Positions 19,733 to 23,126 of a DNA stretch of 23,126 nucleotides are shown here, in pieces. Under the pieces are notes generated by a model. It made no database searches, was not told where the DNA came from, and was given only the letters and a program-made list of their open reading frames with translations. This DNA is from Paulinella micropora (lineage: Eukaryota > Cercozoa > Imbricatea > Euglyphida). The DNA is taken from assembly GCA_009731375.1 (NCBI GenBank), contig BJOX01000194.1, forward strand, positions 815,767-838,892, read 5' to 3'. Within the stretch, counting starts at the first letter, position 1, and each line of letters starts with the position of its first letter. The position numbers were made by a program, and so were the translations under genes.

Positions 19733-20570
19733 AGTCATATATATTATCGATTTTTCTTTATGGCCGAAATGATAATTTTGTGAATAACTTTAGGCCCGGG
19801 GCCGGCGCACCCGGGCAGTGTGGCCGGATGAGAAGCTATCTATGGTTGCATGAGTCGGTGTTTATAGCCGTCCCGACATCTAATGAGCCGGATGGACAAA
19901 AGTATCATATGGTGCTGCCATGTGTTCCCTTGCCAATAGCCTCTTGTTACAAAACTTCCTCCAACTTGGAAAAACTCACTATAGCTGACTGAGGGAAAAT
20001 AACTTATGATATATTATATGAGTTCTACCTGTACTTTCTGATCAGAACCCAAAATCTATTTTCAAAAACTAATCAAAGGACTCGGGTGGTTTCAGACTCG
20101 GAGCAGTTGATAGCATTTCCCATCATCGGAATAGTGGGTGCGGATTAAGTCATAATCGATGTTTTTTTTCAAATTGCCAAAACGGCTTCTGATGATTTTG
20201 TCACGTGCCACTGATTGAAACTATGATAACTTTAGGGCCACAGTGTGGCAGGATGAGGACATGTGGTTGCATAAGTCTGTGTTTAAGCCGTTCCGACATC
20301 TACTACTGAATGAGCAGGATGGACACATGCATTTGGTGCTGGCATGTGCTCCCTTGAAAATCGAATCCATAATTTGCGGCTTTATTACAAAACTCCAAAA
20401 AACCCACTATAGCTAGCCGCCTCCAAAAAATGATTTAATATATTATCATGATACGAGTTCTATCTGTACTTTTGATTCGAACCCAAAATCTATTTTCAAA
20501 AACTAATCAAAAGAGGTTGTTTCAGAGTAGTTGGCAGCATTTCCCATGAATATTGGGTGCGGATGGATCT
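19733..20570. repeat. Diverged tandem duplication of about 420 bp
   Basis: Copy 1 runs about 19733-20148 and copy 2 about 20149-20570. Shared strings include ATAACTTTAGG (19784 and 20226), CAGTGTGGC, GGTTGCAT, CCGACATCTA, CACTATAGCT, GAACCCAAAATCTATTTTC, AAAAACTAATCAAA and GGGTGCGGAT (20136 and 20555). The offset drifts from about 442 to 419 through indels, and copy 1 has an extra GC-rich insert at 19794-19815. Both copies keep an aligned open frame of about 65 codons sharing WLH, SVF and NE.DG, but without a clear start or family match I do not call a gene. Confidence 0.85.
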
Positions 20571-21042
20571 AGTAAAGGTCTAGCTGTACTAAGGGAATAA
20601 ATGAAAGTTGTTCACAGTTAGACTCGGGGCCGGTATTAGTGTGACGAATATATATTTTTAAGCTTAAACACATTGGAATTCATAACAAACTATTAAAATA
20701 CATTAAATTACATGTAAAATGATGTAATTTGAGTTGATTTTGACAGGCAAGGGGAAGCATATTGTCTTGACTCTTGAAGGAGTGGTCCTGACTGATCGTT
20801 ACTTCTGTAACCGTTAGCGAGCCGTTGGTGATGGTCTATATGTTCAAACGTAAAAATTTATTGAGAATAATACTCATTGATTAATTTGTGCTGTATTTGA
20901 TGTAAACCAACATGACTTTCAAACTAGTAGCTTTCTAACTGTAATTTTTTGAAATCAGTGAAAAAAAATCAATAGTTCTAAGTGAATTTAAGTCAGTGAC
21001 AGGGCTAGAACTATCGTTTATTCATGAACAATTAAATACTGA
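20571..21042. other. AT-rich DNA without a confident feature
   Basis: About 470 bp of AT-rich non-repeat sequence. The only thing worth noting is a short plus-strand open stretch at 20747-20817 behind TTTTGACAG, ending at TAG, which could be a terminal exon but is too short to support on its own. I see nothing else. Confidence 0.5.
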
Positions 21043-21292
21043 CTATTTATAATAAGATAGAAAATAATATTTAATACTACGTGACAAAATGAAGTAAAAT
21101 TTAATATTAAATAACTTAACTAGAAAGACGAAGTATGAAAAGGAAGGTGTTGAAATGTTCAAGTTACTATTACATATAATAACGTTTAGCTTTAGCTTTT
21201 TTTTTCCTTTTCCTTCTCCTTTATCAGTATTAGTGAAAGTAAGAGTAGTAAGAGAAGTAGGAGTAGGAGTAGGAGAAGTAGTAGTAGGAGAA

Positions 21293-21344
<52 letters not shown>

Positions 21345-21806
21345 CAGTAGCACCAGCAGGAGCACCAGCAGTACTGGCAGCAGCAGGAGTACCAGCAACA
21401 GCATCAGCAGTACTGGCAGCAGCAGTAGCAGCAGCAGGAGCAGTAGCAGTAGTAGTAGTAGGAGGAGGAGGAGGAGGAGGAGGGGGGGGAGGAGGAGGAG
21501 GAGGAGTAGCAGCGGGAGCAGTAGTAGTAGGAGGAGGATGAGTAGGAGAAGAAGAAGAAGTAGGAGGAGTAGGAGAAGGAGTAGGATAGGAATACCCAGT
21601 CCTAGTCAAAGACTGCTTGGACCGAAGCCAGTTCCGGTCTGCGTCCGCAAGTTCCTAATGAAAATTAAGAAACCGGTAAAAGATATTGAGAAAACCCCAA
21701 CAAAAACAACACCAGAAACCTGTTTTGCATGCATGTTAGTAAGATCACTCCATGGTTTCCAATACTGAGCAGCAAAGTCCTGTGGTTCTGCATCAGCCCA
21801 ATCGAT
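21043..21806 (-). CDS. Probable two-exon fragment of a Pro/Thr/Ala-rich protein, unknown family
   Basis: On the minus strand, exon 1 spans 21806-21720 (87 bp, 29 codons) and begins IDWADAEPQDFAAQYWKPW. A 65-bp intron at 21719-21655 has donor CAG|GTTTCT (weak) and acceptor TTTTCATTAG (strong). Exon 2 starts at 21654 in phase 0 with ELADADRNWLRSKQSL, then enters a Pro, Thr, Ala and Ser repeat. The frame remains open to a stop at 21043; real coding probably ends earlier, because the last 55 residues are AT-rich and irregular. The exon 1 acceptor, GGGCAG, lies behind the long CT (GA on plus) microsatellite. An unspliced reading is also open and would place a hydrophobic segment (VSGVVFVGVFSISFTGF) where the intron is. 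The two exon peptides look like a charged helix with Trp. I do not recognise the family. Confidence 0.5.
21236..21594. repeat. Compound AGT/AGC/AGG trinucleotide repeat
   Basis: The repeat includes a perfect AGT run of about 15 units at 21298-21343, mixed AGC/AGT/ACC units to about 21450, and an AGG block near 21459-21506 broken by a G8 run. On the minus strand, in the frame of the exon above, codons are almost only CCT, ACT, GCT and TCT, giving Thr15 and Pro15 tracts. The fixed third base shows it arose by triplet slippage; whether it is translated is open. Confidence 0.92.
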
Positions 21807-21825
21807 CTGCCCTTTGTGCAATCAA

Positions 21826-21937
<112 letters not shown>

Positions 21938-21947
21938 NNNNNNNNNN
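21938..21947. other. Assembly gap (10 N)
   Basis: A ten-N placeholder between the GA run and TGTACAAAGAG. Confidence 0.98.
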
Positions 21948-22190
<243 letters not shown>

Positions 22191-22870
22191 NNNNNNNNNN
22201 NNNNNNNNNNNNNNNNNNNNNNNNNNNNNNNNNNNNNNNNNNNNNNNNNNNNNNNNNNNNNNNNNNNNNNNNNNNNNNNNNNNNNNNNNNNNNNNNNNNN
22301 NNNNNNNNNNNNNNNNNNNNNNNNNNNNNNNNNNNNNNNNNNNNNNNNNNNNNNNNNNNNNNNNNNNNNNNNNNNNNNNNNNNNNNNNNNNNNNNNNNNN
22401 NNNNNNNNNNNNNNNNNNNNNNNNNNNNNNNNNNNNNNNNNNNNNNNNNNNNNNNNNNNNNNNNNNNNNNNNNNNNNNNNNNNNNNNNNNNNNNNNNNNN
22501 NNNNNNNNNNNNNNNNNNNNNNNNNNNNNNNNNNNNNNNNNNNNNNNNNNNNNNNNNNNNNNNNNNNNNNNNNNNNNNNNNNNNNNNNNNNNNNNNNNNN
22601 NNNNNNNNNNNNNNNNNNNNNNNNNNNNNNNNNNNNNNNNNNNNNNNNNNNNNNNNNNNNNNNNNNNNNNNNNNNNNNNNNNNNNNNNNNNNNNNNNNNN
22701 NNNNNNNNNNNNNNNNNNNNNNNNNNNNNNNNNNNNNNNNNNNNNNNNNNNNNNNNNNNNNNNNNNNNNNNNNNNNNNNNNNNNNNNNNNNNNNNNNNNN
22801 NNNNNNNNNNNNNNNNNNNNNNNNNNNNNNNNNNNNNNNNNNNNNNNNNNNNNNNNNNNNNNNNNNNNNN
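22191..22870. other. Assembly gap (680 N)
   Basis: 680 N bases flanked on both sides by AG repeat; the missing DNA is probably AG repeat of uncertain length. Confidence 0.99.
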
Positions 22871-23126
22871 AGAGAGAGAGAGAGAGAGAGAGAGAAGGAG
22901 AGGGAGAGAGGGAGAGAGAGGGAGAGAGGGAGAGAGAGAGAGAGAGCGAGAGAGAGCGAGAGAGAGCGAGCGAGAGAGAGCGAGCGAGAGAGAGCGAGCG
23001 AGAGAGAGAGAGCGAGAGAGAGAGAGAGCGAGAGAGAGCGAGCGAGAGAGAGCGAGCGAGAGAGAGCGAGCGAGAGAGAGCGAGCGAGAGAGAGCGAGCG
23101 AGAGAGAGCGAGCGAGAGAGAGCGAG
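22871..23126. repeat. AG array grading into a 14-bp AGAGAGAGCGAGCG repeat
   Basis: AG with GGAG variants (to about 22935) changes to AG with CG substitutions, then to a regular 14-bp unit AGAGAGAGCGAGCG. The final stretch, 23031-23126, holds 6.9 perfect copies and runs off the window; shorter runs of the same unit lie between about 22966 and 23010. Confidence 0.93.

Noticed and set aside
19569-19992. Two plus-strand open frames of 67 and 93 codons
   Set aside because: They overlap in different frames, start at weak contexts, lie within the tandem duplication and show no recognisable domain.
21043-21609. Complete mucin-like secreted protein on the minus strand
   Set aside because: There is no signal peptide and the only start in the frame is a non-ATG codon; the repeat part is triplet slippage. 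I keep only the spliced partial-gene reading.

Overview
The window looks like metazoan nuclear DNA from a repeat-rich genome. The signs are spliced-gene signals with short introns (59 to 156 bp), an AT-rich unique background, and very large simple-sequence arrays. A mollusc or other lophotrochozoan would fit, but the sequence alone cannot fix the taxon. Nothing suggests bacteria, phage, CRISPR or an operon. Runs of N at 2680-2815, 12360-12369, 15053-15983, 16714-16723, 21938-21947 and 22191-22870 are assembly gaps, and all lie inside simple repeats.

Layout: (1) 1-16129 is one almost pure polypyrimidine array built from TTC and the 12-mer TTTTTCTTCTTC. It is layered: dispersed marker modules recur in paralogous blocks, and one block carries a perfectly uniform 12-mer run of about 123 units (10655-12126). 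(2) 16130-16348 is a short GC-richer unique island with nested inverted repeats; weak A-box and B-box matches on the minus strand make a degenerate tRNA-derived SINE possible. (3) 16349-17695 is alternating purine-pyrimidine DNA: a GT/CA/GT inverted block, then three copies of a roughly 300-330 bp unit made of GT, GTAT, CTAG and TGCA blocks. (4) 17696-19089 is AT-rich and holds what I read as the 3' end of a plus-strand spliced gene: five short exons with consistent phases and a stop at 18739-18741, followed by a hexamer repeat, a C58 tract and an AATAAA at 19026. (5) 19090-20570 contains two unrelated tandem duplications, with periods of about 192 bp and about 416-442 bp. (6) 20571-21235 is AT-rich with little to call. 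(7) 21043-21806 holds a probable minus-strand gene fragment: an 87-bp exon, a 65-bp intron and a second exon running into a Pro/Thr/Ala/Ser-coding trinucleotide repeat. (8) 21826-23126 is a GA array with gaps, ending in a 14-bp AGAGAGAGCGAGCG repeat.

The very long open frames across the first 16 kb are artefacts: pure TTC-type DNA has no stop codon in any of six frames. The best candidates for new biology are the two spliced gene fragments, which are missed when only long ORFs are read, and the higher-order architecture of the TTC array, in which paralogous blocks differ mainly in 12-mer copy number (about 3, 4.7 and 123 units). The predicted exons repeatedly use microsatellites (CT, TTTC, T25, GA/CT) as the polypyrimidine tracts of their 3' splice sites, so repeats and gene structure are interlocked here.
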